Below are positions 33,081-42,559 of a stretch of DNA of 64,000 nucleotides, in pieces. The stretch covers positions 79,211 to 143,210 of the forward strand of contig JALHSQ010000134.1 of NCBI GenBank assembly GCA_022865885.1, given 5' to 3'. How positions within the stretch are numbered: the stretch's first letter is position 1; each line of letters opens with the position of its first letter. The position numbers and the translations under genes were made by a program. Source of the DNA: Candidatus Bathyarchaeota archaeon. Its GTDB lineage: Archaea > Thermoproteota > Bathyarchaeia > Bathyarchaeales > Bathycorpusculaceae. The notes beneath the pieces were generated by a model. That model did no database searches and was not told where the DNA came from. It worked only from the letters and a program-made list of their open reading frames with translations.

Positions 33081-34820
33081 ATGTCTGGAAAGAAGCAGGT
33101 TGGGAAACGATCAACGAAGCAGCCTCAACCTTCGCCACTCTCTGAGAAACCATGGTTCAAATTTTGGCCTGAAAACGTGCCAAAAAAAATAGATTATCCT
33201 CAAGTTCCTTTGTCCGATTTGCTGAAATTGACTGCTGAGAAGTATCCAGATAATGTCGCCATAGTCTATTTTGACAGGGAAATCCTGTATAGAGAACTGG
33301 AGCTGTATGTTGAAAAGTTTGCTACTGCGCTTGCTGACTTAGGCGTCAAGAAGGGTGACAAGGTTGCCATTTTCCTTCCCAACATGCCTCAGTTCGTAAT
33401 CGCGTATTACGGTGCAATCAAGATCGGCGCAATTGAAACAGCAATAAGCCCATTGTACAAGGAACGTGAAGTGGAGCATCAGCTGAGTGATTCGGAAGCC
33501 GAAACAATAGTCGTCTTGGACCTACTCTATCCGATTGTTGAGAAGGTTTGGGAGAAAACCAAGCTAAAGAGGGCCATAGTAACAAGCTTAAAAGACTACA
33601 TGCCACCTGCAAAAGCATTCTTGGGCACTCTGCTGAAGAAGATTCCGCAACGCAAAGTCGAGCGCAAACCAAACTTGTATTTCCTCAAGGAATTACTGAC
33701 TAAGTATGAGGTCAATCCTCCCAAGGTAGACATCGACCCGAAGGAAGACCTTGTCGCCCTGCAATACACGGGTGGGACCACCGGAACTTCAAAAGGCGCT
33801 ATGCTAACCCACATGAATCTTATTTCAAATGCAGTGGCATGTGCAGCATGGCTTAGAGGCACAACCGGCAAAGAAGTCTTCCTAACAGTGTTGCCACTAT
33901 TCCACATCTACGGCATGACAACAAGCATGAATGCCCCAATATACTTGGCTTCCAAGATGATTATGCTTCCACGTTTTAACGCAGTAAGCACGCTTCAAGC
34001 AATTCAAAGATACAGGACTACAGTCTTCTGTGGCGCACCAACAATGTACTCGATGCTGCTGGCACAGTCGGATATGGGCAAATACGACTGCACATCTGTG
34101 CACTTCTGCATTTCAGGTTCAGCTCCACTACCACCAGAAGTTCAAAAGAAGTTCATGGAGGCTACGGGAGGCGTTATCGTGGAAGGCTACGGGCTCACAG
34201 AATCTTCTCCGGTCACACACTGCAATCCACTTGACAGATCAATGAAAACAGTCAAGATAGGCTCCATCGGCCTACCCTGGTGTGATACAGATGCGAAAAT
34301 AATGGACATGGAAACCGGAGAAAAGGAACTTGGACTGGGCGAAACTGGCGAAGTTGTGGTTAAGGGTCCGCAAGTCATGAAAGGTTACTGGAAGATAGCT
34401 GAAGAAACTGCTGACGTGCTAAGGGATGGTTGGCTTTACACTGGTGACATTGGAAAAATGGATGAAGACGGATACTTCTACATAACGGACAGAAAGAAGG
34501 ACCTCATCAAGTACAAGGGTTACAGTGTTTACCCAAGAGAAATCGAAGATGTACTGTATGAGCACCCAGCTGTGAAGCTCTGCACAGTCATAGGTAAACC
34601 AGACCCTGTTGCAGGTGAAATCCCGAAGGCATTCATTGTGCTGAAAGAAGGAAAAAACGCGACCGGAAATGAAGTCAAAGAATTCGTAAACAGCAAGGTA
34701 GCGCCTTACAAGGCTGTAAGAGAAGTTGAATTCAGAACCGAGCTCCCAATGACCTTGGTTGGCAAAGTTCTAAGAAGAGTACTTCAAGAGGAAGAAAGAA
34801 AAAAGGTGGCAAAAACCTAG
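33081..34820 (+). CDS. Long-chain acyl-CoA synthetase (AMP-binding)
   Basis: 579 residues. Two-step activation of a carboxylic acid to acyl-CoA. The AMP-binding loop is YTGGTTGTSKGAM, followed by EGYGLTESSPVTH and the motif GDIGKMDEDGYFYITDRKKDLIKYKG (C-terminal hinge, read in parts). A lysine in LVGKVLRRVL is the catalytic C-terminal lysine. Similar to FadD-like ligases. Immediately upstream of a Tes-like gene facing it. It probably feeds the etf/acyl-CoA dehydrogenase set; chain length is not determined. Confidence 0.92.
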   Translation: MSGKKQVGKRSTKQPQPSPLSEKPWFKFWPENVPKKIDYPQVPLSDLLKLTAEKYPDNVAIVYFDREILYRELELYVEKFATALADLGVKKGDKVAIFLPNMPQFVIAYYGAIKIGAIETAISPLYKEREVEHQLSDSEAETIVVLDLLYPIVEKVWEKTKLKRAIVTSLKDYMPPAKAFLGTLLKKIPQRKVERKPNLYFLKELLTKYEVNPPKVDIDPKEDLVALQYTGGTTGTSKGAMLTHMNLISNAVACAAWLRGTTGKEVFLTVLPLFHIYGMTTSMNAPIYLASKMIMLPRFNAVSTLQAIQRYRTTVFCGAPTMYSMLLAQSDMGKYDCTSVHFCISGSAPLPPEVQKKFMEATGGVIVEGYGLTESSPVTHCNPLDRSMKTVKIGSIGLPWCDTDAKIMDMETGEKELGLGETGEVVVKGPQVMKGYWKIAEETADVLRDGWLYTGDIGKMDEDGYFYITDRKKDLIKYKGYSVYPREIEDVLYEHPAVKLCTVIGKPDPVAGEIPKAFIVLKEGKNATGNEVKEFVNSKVAPYKAVREVEFRTELPMTLVGKVLRRVLQEEERKKVAKT

Positions 34821-34904
34821 ACTCTATTATCTTACCAAGCCTGCCGCGATTTTTTGTCTTGTTGTGTTAGGAGCGTTTGTAGGCTTGAGCCAGATCAAGT
34901 TCTG

Positions 34905-36434
34905 CTATGCAGGCTCGTTGATTTTCTTTCCAGTTCTCCTTGTCCATTCACTAATCGGCACCGCAAACTGCTTCTCAACGTTAGGTCTGTGTATACTGTT
35001 GTACGTGCAGAAGCATCTTATCTTGCCGTCAGGAGTCACGTAGTGAATGGCGCATTTCTGAACGCGATCCAAGTCGCAGTTCCAAACGTCCTGAAAATGC
35101 ATTATCCCAATCATCACAATTCTGCGCATAAGATCGCCCAATGCCTCATAGCTTCCTTTTGTAATGACGCCTTTGATCAAGCTTCTCACAAAATCAGACT
35201 TCGCCATAGGCAACAGTTTCAGCATCTTCACCTTGGCCATGGTTTTCTTGCCTTTAGCGCCGGAATAGTAGATATCCCAGAATACTTCAGCAAACTTGTC
35301 AACATCCAAGTAATTCATAATAGGCTTGTAGGAACCATCCTTATCGATAACTAAGAATGTTGCTGCGCCGCACATGGGATGCATTGTGAACTCTGGATAA
35401 GCTTTGTTCTTGATTACACCCATTCCTTTGGCAATAGGAACAGGCCAATCAACTGGTCTCCAATCCCATCGGGTTACGACGCCATTGGTTTGCTTCTCTA
35501 TTTCCTTCATTGTATCAGGTATCGTGATACGCATTTTTCTCATTTCTTCCTTTCTAGCCTTCCCAGCCATCGACATTGGTTGAATGTTGACGCATCGGAC
35601 AACGTCATGATTCTTAACGGCGAAGTCAATGATGTCACCCAGATCCTTGTCGTTAACGTCCTTCGCTAGAGTGACAACCAAAACCACAGAGTCCAATCCT
35701 ATCTTTCGGGCATTTTCAATTACCTTCAGTTTTATCGGAATCATGTTGTTTCTTGCCCTAGTTTTCTTGTAGATTTCCTCTCTTAAGCCGTCGAATTGAA
35801 GGTAAAGAGTGCTTAGGCCAGCATCGAAAAGCTTCTTGAAGTATTCGATATCTTCAGCGATACGAATTCCATTAGTGTTGACTTCTACGTGGCTTATGCC
35901 CGCCTTTTGAGCTTTCCTGATGAGGTCAGGTAAGTCATTTCTCAGCGTTGGTTCGCCGCCGCTAAACTGTAGCGCATTACATGCCCATGGGCTATTAGCC
36001 CTGAGCAGCCTGAACATATCCACAATTTGCTCGTATGAAGGCTCGTAAACATAATTCGCGGCTCCTACATAAGCAAAGCAAATTGGACATGCCATGTTGC
36101 ACCTGTTCGTCACGTCTATGATGCCCAAAATCGTAGGTGTCTTATGTTGCGGGCATATCCCACAGTCAAACGGGCATCCCACCTCTGTCTTCGTGTGAGG
36201 CTTCTCTACGCCACTGCCAACATACTTGGCGCTATACCATCTGTCATAGAACCATTTGAAGAGTTCTGCATCTCCCCAGTAGACATCCTCAAACTTCCCA
36301 TGCTCAGGACAGGTCTTCTCCAGATAGATCACGTTATCCTCTTCGAAAATCCTCATCGGGACTCTTTTCAGACACTCGGGGCATATGCTGGCAGAGTACG
36401 CTTCAAATTTCGTGGGCTCTTGAGATTTTGACAT
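34905..36434 (-). CDS. tes: Tetraether lipid synthase-type radical SAM protein
   Basis: 509 residues. The sequence has an N-terminal zinc-type region (C18, C21, C42), a Cys group C87/C91/C94 (CPFDCGIC), then the radical SAM motif C112-x3-C116-x2-C119 (RCNMACPIC) and a C-terminal cysteine set (CGAATF, CDLDRVQKC, CFC). This layout matches the MJ0619/MA_1486 family, where Tes joins two archaeol chains by radical carbon-carbon coupling to make GDGT membrane lipids. The neighbours (hyp genes, acyl-CoA ligase) do not add evidence. A related function (e.g. methylation of lipids) is possible, but the fit is good. Confidence 0.85.
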   Translation of the reverse strand: MSKSQEPTKFEAYSASICPECLKRVPMRIFEEDNVIYLEKTCPEHGKFEDVYWGDAELFKWFYDRWYSAKYVGSGVEKPHTKTEVGCPFDCGICPQHKTPTILGIIDVTNRCNMACPICFAYVGAANYVYEPSYEQIVDMFRLLRANSPWACNALQFSGGEPTLRNDLPDLIRKAQKAGISHVEVNTNGIRIAEDIEYFKKLFDAGLSTLYLQFDGLREEIYKKTRARNNMIPIKLKVIENARKIGLDSVVLVVTLAKDVNDKDLGDIIDFAVKNHDVVRCVNIQPMSMAGKARKEEMRKMRITIPDTMKEIEKQTNGVVTRWDWRPVDWPVPIAKGMGVIKNKAYPEFTMHPMCGAATFLVIDKDGSYKPIMNYLDVDKFAEVFWDIYYSGAKGKKTMAKVKMLKLLPMAKSDFVRSLIKGVITKGSYEALGDLMRRIVMIGIMHFQDVWNCDLDRVQKCAIHYVTPDGKIRCFCTYNSIHRPNVEKQFAVPISEWTRRTGKKINEPA

Positions 36435-36480
36435 CGAATCCTCTTCCTAAGGTTTCGGTTACCTAGGTAAGCAAGAAGGC

Positions 36481-36493
36481 TATTAATATTTAG
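36481..36493. promoter_or_regulatory. A/T element between tes and hypF, possibly bidirectional
   Basis: TATTAATATTTAG sits about 50 bases before the tes ATG (36434) and about 80 before the hypF TTG (36565). It can be read as TATA on either strand; the tes spacing is better. Confidence 0.35.
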
Positions 36494-36564
36494 TTATTCA
36501 AAGAAAGAGCTGGTTGAAGTGCAAGAACACATTTCACCTATTGCCAACATGAGGGATTGCCGCT

Positions 36565-38844
36565 TTGCGGGTAAGGATCAACGTTACAGGCATAGTTCAA
36601 GGCGTAGGGTTCCGCCCATTCATCTATCGTATCGCCACAAGAAACGGTCTGAACGGTTACGTCAAGAATAGAGGCGATGCAGGAGTGGAAGTACTGCTGG
36701 AAGGTGGAAAATCAGCCATCCAGAGCTTCATCAAGGACTTGATGGAAAAGAAGCCTCCATTGGCACAGATACACGAGATCTCAAGAGCAGAGCTTGAAGG
36801 AAAAGAGGAATACGCGGAGTTCAGCATCCATGCAAGTTCAAATGAGAAGGAACTTTCAGGCTCAATTATCCCGCCAGACATCGCCATATGCAGCGACTGT
36901 TTGAAAGAACTCAGAGACCCGAAGGATCCTAGATATGAGTATTTTTTCATAACCTGTACAAACTGCGGCCCAAGATTCACGATTATTGAGAAGCTTCCAT
37001 ATGACCGTGAAAACACGACAATGCGCGAGTTTCCAATGTGCAGCTTCTGCCAAAGCGAGTATATAGATCCGTCGAACAGACGCTTTCATGCACAGACTCT
37101 GGCCTGCCCAAAATGTGGACCGCACGCGTATTTGACGACACAGGACGGTGAAGTAATAGAACACAATGACCCTATTCGTGAGGCAGGAAGACTGCTTTCG
37201 AAAGGCTTTATCTTGGCCATCAAGGGGCATGGCGGTTTTCACATAGCAGCAACGGCAACCAAAGACAGACCCTTAGATAGGCTTAGGAAGACTAAGCACA
37301 GAAGCCAGAAACCCTTCGCTGTCATGGCCCGAGACCTAAAAGCGATTAGAACCTTTGCCCATGTAAGCAGGAAGGAAGCAGAATTCCTGACTTCCTACAC
37401 GCGTCCGATAGTATTGTTGGACAAGAATGGCGACTACTACTTGTCGGATCTCATTGCACCCAACCTGCATAACGTAGGCGTCATGTTGCCTTACTCCGGT
37501 TTACATTGTATGCTATTTGACAAAGTGAGCGATCCCGTTTTCGTGATGACAAGTGCCAACCCGCCAAACCAGCCAATAATAAAAGACAACGAAGAAGCTT
37601 TAAAAACACTGGGAGAAACTGTTGACTATTTTCTGTTCCACAACCGGCAAATAGCTCAAAGATGCGACGACTCGGTGCTCCGCACCCATGGAAATAATCT
37701 GTCCTTCATAAGACGTTCACGAGGCTACGTACCTGCACCTATAAGACTCAGAAAGAAATCGAAACAATGCGTAGTTGCTCTAGGCGGAGAGCTAAACAAT
37801 ACCGTATGCGTGCTTAACGAGAACAAAGCGTTCGTCTCCCAGCATCTAGGCGACGTGGAAAACGTCGAAACGAGAGAACTATTAGAAAACACGCTGAAGC
37901 ACATGGTTAACCTGACCAACAGCAAAATCGAAGTAATCGTCTGCGACTTACACCCCAAATTTACTACGACAGCGATGGCCCGTGACTTGGCAAATGAAAA
38001 CAAATGGAAACTGGTCCAAGTGCAACATCACTATGCGCACATCGCCTCCTTAATGGCTGAACACGATACGGATGAAATGGTCGGCGTGTGCTGCGATGGC
38101 TATGGATATGGTGCTAACGGCGAAGCGTGGGGCGGAGAAATCTTGCTGTGTAGTAGAGAAACCTTCGATTTCAAGCGCTTAGCACACTTGGAGGAGCAGC
38201 CTCTGATTGGCGGGGACCTAGCCACTCGCTTCCCTTTGAGGACAGCCGGCGGGATACTAGCTAAGAGAACTGATGTCAAAGACTGGCTTATGCAGAACCA
38301 GCAGCATTTCCCGTATGGAAAGAAGGAGATTCAACTGATCATTGATCAGCTTGAGAAGGATCATAGCATAGTCAAGACGACGAGTTGTGGAAGGATCTTG
38401 GATGCGGTTTCAGCCATTCTAGGCGTATGTTATGAACGCACTTATGAGGGCGAACCAGCTATGAAGCTAGAGTCGGCTGCAGTGAATGGCAAAGACGTGT
38501 TGAAACTGGAACCTATAATAAGAAACAACACGTTGGATACGACGCAGATGCTCTACGAAATATATCAAAATAGGGAGAAGAATCGGACGGCAGATCTCGC
38601 TTTTTCTGCTCACATGTATTTAGCTAAAGGCTTGTCCATGTTAGCCATGGAGAAAGCGTCTGAGAAAGGTACTAAAGCGATTGGTTTTTCAGGCGGGGTC
38701 GCATGCAACAAGATACTTGCATTGAAAATGAGAATAGCCGTTGAAGCCGTAAAGTTTCCTTTCCTGGTCAATGAACAGGTTCCAGCGGGCGACGGAGGTG
38801 TATCCTTTGGTCAAGCAGCTGCCGCGGGTTTTTCCAAAATCTAA
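36565..38844 (+). CDS. hypF: Carbamoyltransferase HypF
   Basis: 759 residues, full length. HypF makes the carbamoyl group that becomes the CN ligands of [NiFe] hydrogenase. Order of domains: acylphosphatase (VTGIVQGVGFRPFIYRIA, 1-90), two zinc fingers (CSDCLKEL with CTNCGP, CSFCQSEY with CPKCGPHA), YrdC-like domain, and a Kae1-like domain with HHYAH near residue 491. The TTG start has GAGGGA eight bases before and begins directly at the acylphosphatase domain. First gene of hypF-hypC-hypD. Confidence 0.96.
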   Translation: MRVRINVTGIVQGVGFRPFIYRIATRNGLNGYVKNRGDAGVEVLLEGGKSAIQSFIKDLMEKKPPLAQIHEISRAELEGKEEYAEFSIHASSNEKELSGSIIPPDIAICSDCLKELRDPKDPRYEYFFITCTNCGPRFTIIEKLPYDRENTTMREFPMCSFCQSEYIDPSNRRFHAQTLACPKCGPHAYLTTQDGEVIEHNDPIREAGRLLSKGFILAIKGHGGFHIAATATKDRPLDRLRKTKHRSQKPFAVMARDLKAIRTFAHVSRKEAEFLTSYTRPIVLLDKNGDYYLSDLIAPNLHNVGVMLPYSGLHCMLFDKVSDPVFVMTSANPPNQPIIKDNEEALKTLGETVDYFLFHNRQIAQRCDDSVLRTHGNNLSFIRRSRGYVPAPIRLRKKSKQCVVALGGELNNTVCVLNENKAFVSQHLGDVENVETRELLENTLKHMVNLTNSKIEVIVCDLHPKFTTTAMARDLANENKWKLVQVQHHYAHIASLMAEHDTDEMVGVCCDGYGYGANGEAWGGEILLCSRETFDFKRLAHLEEQPLIGGDLATRFPLRTAGGILAKRTDVKDWLMQNQQHFPYGKKEIQLIIDQLEKDHSIVKTTSCGRILDAVSAILGVCYERTYEGEPAMKLESAAVNGKDVLKLEPIIRNNTLDTTQMLYEIYQNREKNRTADLAFSAHMYLAKGLSMLAMEKASEKGTKAIGFSGGVACNKILALKMRIAVEAVKFPFLVNEQVPAGDGGVSFGQAAAAGFSKI

Positions 38845-38891
38845 CCATAATTGATTTATCACCGCGCATTTTTGGTTACAGATTGATTGAG

Positions 38892-39155
38892 ATGTGTCTG
38901 GCAATTCCTGGTAAGATCGTGAGCATTGAAGGCGACATGGCGAAGGTGGATTTTGGTGAAGGTGTTCTTAGGGAGGTAAACGTGACGCTCGTGAATATTA
39001 CGGTCGGTGACTATGTGCTTGTGCATGCTGGCTATGCCATTCAGGTTCTGGATGAGAAGGATGCTTTGGAAACATTGAGTCTCTGGAATCAAATTCTTGA
39101 AGCAGAAGCAAGGCCTGTCGGGAAGGCAAAAGGCAAGTTGGTTGGAGATGGCTAA
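38892..39155 (+). CDS. hypC: Hydrogenase assembly chaperone HypC
   Basis: 87 residues. HypC holds the Fe(CN)2CO group with HypD and brings it to the large subunit. The protein must start Met-Cys (MCLAIPGKI), because Cys2 is the essential ligand; hence the ATG at 38892 and not the TTG at 38883. The small beta-barrel (VDFGEGVLREVNVTLV, VLVHAGYAIQ) is typical. Its end overlaps hypD by eight bases. Confidence 0.95.
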   Translation: MCLAIPGKIVSIEGDMAKVDFGEGVLREVNVTLVNITVGDYVLVHAGYAIQVLDEKDALETLSLWNQILEAEARPVGKAKGKLVGDG

Positions 39156-40254
39156 TAAGCTGGGGTTCAGAGATCCGCACCTTGCGAAAAGGGTTGCAGA
39201 GAAAATTCAGGCGATTTCTGCAAAGAAGGGTGCAGTCAAAATCTGTCATGTTTGCGGTACTCACGAATGGACTATTACTCATTATGGTTTGAGGAGTCTA
39301 CTGCCCGAAAACGTCGAGGTAATAGCAGGTCCTGGATGTCCAGTGTGTATAGTTCCAGCGTCCGAGATAGATGAAGCTGTGCAAATAGCCCTACGTGGGG
39401 TTGTTATCACATGCTTCGGCGATCTCCTCAGAGTTCCAGGTTCAGGGCGATCACTTCTGGACGCTAGGGCTCAAGGCGCAGACGTCCGCGTGGTTTATGG
39501 CGTCGGCGATGCGGTTCAGATGGCTCGTGGGGAACCTGATAAGGAGTTTGCCTTTTTCGCTGTCGGCTTTGAAACAACTTCACCCTCAACGGTCGTCGAG
39601 ATAACGAACAGACCTCCTAAGAACATGAGTTTTCTGATCTCTCATCGAGTAATTCCGCCAGCCATGGAGTTGCTTGTTGAAATGAAAGACTTATGTCTAA
39701 ATGGGTTTATAGCGCCCGGCCACGTGAGCACAATCATTGGCTTGAAACCATATGAGATGTTTCCAACGAATTATGGCATGCCGACAGTCGTAGCCGGTTT
39801 TGAGCCTTTAGATGTTTTGTTCGCGGTTTACATGATTATGAAGCAACTAGACAAGGGCAAGCCAGCCTTGGAAAACGAATATGTTCGCGCAGTTCAATGG
39901 AAAGGAAACATCAAAGCACAAAAACTCATGAAAAGAGTGTTCGAGACTGTTGACGGAAAATGGCGCGGACTCGGAAACATAGCCTCTTCGAAATTCAAGC
40001 TCAAAGAAGAATATGCTGTTCTTGATGCTCATCAGAGATACGGCGTGGAAGTCGATGATGGTGTCGACCTGCAACCAGGATGCAAATGCCACCTTGTCGT
40101 TATCGGCAAGATAAGACCCACAGAATGCTCCCTGTTCATGAACGCTTGTACACCACAGAAACCTGTAGGCGCATGTATGGTGAGCAGTGAAGGAACATGC
40201 AGGATATGGGCAAGACAATCACGGGTCAATCAAGTCTTCAACAAAGCTTTTTAA
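39148..40254 (+). CDS. hypD: Hydrogenase maturation protein HypD
   Basis: 368 residues. HypD is the [4Fe-4S] scaffold for Fe(CN)2CO assembly. Conserved motifs: CHVCGTHEWTI, GPGCPVCIVP, FAVGFETTSPST, IAPGHVSTIIG, and the C-terminal cysteine pattern with CKCH, ECSLF and GTCRIWA. ATG 39148 overlaps hypC; TTG 39142 and a longer frame to 39097 are possible but lie inside hypC. Closes the hypFCD set; hypE proper is not next to it. Confidence 0.95.
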   Translation: MANKLGFRDPHLAKRVAEKIQAISAKKGAVKICHVCGTHEWTITHYGLRSLLPENVEVIAGPGCPVCIVPASEIDEAVQIALRGVVITCFGDLLRVPGSGRSLLDARAQGADVRVVYGVGDAVQMARGEPDKEFAFFAVGFETTSPSTVVEITNRPPKNMSFLISHRVIPPAMELLVEMKDLCLNGFIAPGHVSTIIGLKPYEMFPTNYGMPTVVAGFEPLDVLFAVYMIMKQLDKGKPALENEYVRAVQWKGNIKAQKLMKRVFETVDGKWRGLGNIASSKFKLKEEYAVLDAHQRYGVEVDDGVDLQPGCKCHLVVIGKIRPTECSLFMNACTPQKPVGACMVSSEGTCRIWARQSRVNQVFNKAF

Positions 40255-40255
40255 G
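40247..40255 (+). promoter_or_regulatory. TATA box of a leaderless micro-gene
   Basis: CTTTTTAAG overlaps the hypD stop. Its centre is 26 bases before the ATG at 40277, so transcription would begin at the start codon. Confidence 0.5.
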
Positions 40256-40276
40256 TTACTGAATAAATAACTCACC

Positions 40277-40453
40277 ATGAGAACTCGGAAGGTTGAAGGA
40301 GATTTGTCAGACAGATCATTTGAACAAGACTTGTCAGAGCTGCGAGAAAGAATCGTTAGGTTGGAAGTTCAGTTAGCTGAGGTTATCAAGAAAGTAGACG
40401 GACTTAGCAGTTACACACGCCAGCTTTTCGACTACCTCAACAGACCACGATGA
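40277..40453 (+). CDS. Small coiled-coil protein, leaderless
   Basis: 58 residues (MRTRKVEGDLSDRSF, then ELRERIVRLEVQLAEVIKKVDGL and a tail RQLFDYLNRPR). Heptad spacing of leucine, isoleucine and valine over residues 18-45 predicts a coiled coil. No family is recognised. Support for it being real: a TATA box at the right distance for a leaderless ATG, an ORF uninterrupted to TGA, and strong charge patterning. It lies directly after hypD but with its own promoter. It could be an adaptor or oligomerising factor. Confidence 0.55.
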   Translation: MRTRKVEGDLSDRSFEQDLSELRERIVRLEVQLAEVIKKVDGLSSYTRQLFDYLNRPR

Positions 40454-40565
40454 CATCCTGACTTCTAGCCAAGTGTCTCTCCTAGCGAGCGCCTACTTTT
40501 TTCATAACTCCGTTTTCCGAAGGACTCTTGCTTTCGAAGAAAATTCTTTCTACAAAAAAAGGAGT

Positions 40566-40916
40566 TTATGGCGGAGGCGGTGGAGCCGCCGATCTAGTGG
40601 TAGTGCTGGGTTTCCAGACCATTGCTAATATTCCTCCAATAAGCGCGAATATATTCAGGCCTGAGATTATTGACAATATCAGAATGACGATTCCCCAAGT
40701 ATGTGTTGAAGCCGGATTGTTGTACAACATGATAGCTCCTAGTAGTATTATTATCCCAAGTATTATCCAGTAAGCTCCGAATACTAAGCCAAGGGCTTCA
40801 AGACCAATGAACGCGAATATTGCTCCGGTTACTCCTGCGATCGCGATGCCAAGGAGAAGCTCAAGTATTCCCCCAACCAAGGACAAAGCAAATGCTGCTG
40901 TGGGTTTTTCTTCCAT
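40566..40916 (-). CDS. Small multi-pass membrane protein with polyproline tail
   Basis: 116 residues, four hydrophobic helices (about 7-33, 36-50, 51-62, 72-98), then a short tail KPSTTTRSAAPPPPP. The sequence style (PTAAFALSLVGGILELLLG, TWGIVILILSIISG) is that of small archaeal DUF4064/DUF6114-like membrane proteins of unknown function. The ATG at 40914-40916 follows GGTGA; a GTG three codons upstream is also in frame. It shares the C-terminal proline run with the proteins at 20909 and 23011. Confidence 0.7.
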   Translation of the reverse strand: MEEKPTAAFALSLVGGILELLLGIAIAGVTGAIFAFIGLEALGLVFGAYWIILGIIILLGAIMLYNNPASTHTWGIVILILSIISGLNIFALIGGILAMVWKPSTTTRSAAPPPPP

Positions 40917-40952
40917 TCTTTTCACCGTTAGAAGCCTATTGAAATCAAGTCG

Positions 40953-40961
40953 TTAATATAA
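40953..40961 (-). promoter_or_regulatory. TATA box for the polyproline membrane protein
   Basis: On the minus strand TTATATTAA lies about 40 bases upstream of the ATG at 40916, giving a leader of about 15 bases. Between here and 41322 no gene or repeat is seen. Confidence 0.45.
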
Positions 40962-41322
40962 CTTTTTATCAATAATGTCTTTCTAAGGAAATTCCGGCAA
41001 CTGAGCAAAGTGCCCTTGCTTGTGTTTGTCAAACCAGAGGCCAACTGCGACGTCTTCTGTCTCCATGTAGTCTATAGACTGCAACTAGCATACTCCTTGG
41101 ACAGAATTGTTGAGCCTTCCGCAATTTATTATTCTTCGTCGAGTTGCTCTCTTCATGACTTCAACCTAAACTCGCTCATCGTATCACCGATGGTTCCTTT
41201 TGGCTCTTTTCTTCGGCGTTTCAGGATTCTCACTTGCAAGTAATGGAACTGTGTGCAAGGCAAACGGGATTGCTAGGGAAATTTCGGAATGGTTTGAAAA
41301 GCATTTGCGTTGACGGAAAGCC

Positions 41323-41330
41323 ATATAAAT
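41323..41330 (+). promoter_or_regulatory. TATA box of the ribosomal-protein operon
   Basis: ATATAAAT (context CCATATAAATCACC) predicts a start near 41352. The first gene, rpl22, starts at GTG 41373 after GGAGAGAG (41359-41366). So this ribosomal operon begins at uL22 rather than at the usual uL3/uL4/uL23/uL2/uS19. Confidence 0.6.
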
Positions 41331-41372
41331 CACCATACTGCTGTTGATTTGCACAGTTGGAGAGAGTACAAA

Positions 41373-41861
41373 GTGCCAAAATGGGGATACTCAATAACAG
41401 ACGAGGAATTGGACCCTGAGAAAACCGTGAAAGCAAGTGCACGGGAGATTAGAGTATCCCATAAAGCAGCACGAGAAGTGTGCCGAACAATCAAAGGAAT
41501 GATGCTTATCAAAGCAAAACGCTACCTCAAAGATGTCATTGCCAAAAAGAAACCGGTTCCCTACATGAGATATATAAAGAAACTCGGACACCGCCACGGA
41601 CTAGAAAAAGCTTTTGTCGGCCGATACCCGGTAAAAACAGCGAAACACGTGCTTAAACTGCTTGAAAATGCGGAGGCTAACGCCGAAAATAAAGGCCTCG
41701 ACACTGATAGACTTCGCATCATTCACGCTTGCATGTCTCAAGGAATGAAAATGAAACGATCTATGCCGAGAGCTCAGGGTCGTGCAACACCAAAAATCGA
41801 AATCCTCTGTCATCTGGAAGTGGTCCTAGAAGAGAAGCGGGAAACAGGAGGAGAAGCATAG
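41373..41861 (+). CDS. rpl22: Ribosomal protein uL22
   Basis: 162 residues. uL22 lines the peptide exit tunnel and binds all domains of 23S rRNA. The archaeal start VPKWGYSIT is present, so GTG 41373 is preferred over the longer frame to 41310; it is followed by EKTVKASAREIRVSHKAAREVCR, helices, and the beta-hairpin end RAQGRATPKIEILCHLEVVL. First gene in the operon. The stop overlaps the rps3 GTG by one base. Confidence 0.95.
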   Translation: MPKWGYSITDEELDPEKTVKASAREIRVSHKAAREVCRTIKGMMLIKAKRYLKDVIAKKKPVPYMRYIKKLGHRHGLEKAFVGRYPVKTAKHVLKLLENAEANAENKGLDTDRLRIIHACMSQGMKMKRSMPRAQGRATPKIEILCHLEVVLEEKRETGGEA

Positions 41862-42559
41862 TGGCCATAGTCAAGCATTTCATAACAGACTCGATAAAAA
41901 GAACGGAAATCGACGAGTTTCTCCAGAGAAAAATCGAAAGGGCCGGCTATGGCGGCGTAACAATATCAAAGACCCCGTTGGGCACACACATTGTAATTTA
42001 CGCTATGCGCCCGGGCTTGGTTATTGGGCGTGGCGGGGAAACGATAAAAGAATTGGCAAGTATTTTGGAGGAGAAATTCCAAGTTTCAAACCCGCAGATC
42101 TCTGTTTCTGAAATAGAGATTCCTGAATTGAACGCTTATGTCGTCGCTACAAAACTTGCAGCAGCCCTTCAAAGAGGTGTTCATTTCAGGCGCGCTGGTT
42201 TCTGGGCTTTGAATCAAGTTATGGAAGCCGGGGCTTTAGGTGTCGAGATCATAATAAGCGGCAAACTGAGAACGGAAAGAGCAAGATATGAGAAATTTAA
42301 GGTGGGCTATTTGCCGAAATGCGGCGAACCTCCATTGAAATATTCAAGGAAGGCTGAAGTTCACTGTCAAATGAAACCAGGCATGTTTGGCATCAGAGTT
42401 AGAATAATGCCGCCGGATGCAATCTTTCCAGATAAGATAAAGATAGCGGAGTCGTTCCCGACTGAAGAGGGAGAAGCAGAAGAAAAAACGGAAACGCCAC
42501 AAGAAGAAGGGAAGATTGAAGAGACAAGCAGTGCCAAAGAAGAGGAGGCACAGGAATAG
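41861..42559 (+). CDS. rps3: Ribosomal protein uS3
   Basis: 232 residues. uS3 lies at the mRNA entry. KH domain with GLVIGRGGETIKEL, then the C-terminal S3 domain (GALGVEIIISGKLRTERAR, CQMKPGMFGIRVRIMPPDA, read in parts). An acidic tail of about 35 residues rich in Glu, Lys and Thr ends the protein, typical of archaeal S3. GTG at 41861 after AGGAGGAG. Confidence 0.96.
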   Translation: MAIVKHFITDSIKRTEIDEFLQRKIERAGYGGVTISKTPLGTHIVIYAMRPGLVIGRGGETIKELASILEEKFQVSNPQISVSEIEIPELNAYVVATKLAAALQRGVHFRRAGFWALNQVMEAGALGVEIIISGKLRTERARYEKFKVGYLPKCGEPPLKYSRKAEVHCQMKPGMFGIRVRIMPPDAIFPDKIKIAESFPTEEGEAEEKTETPQEEGKIEETSSAKEEEAQE

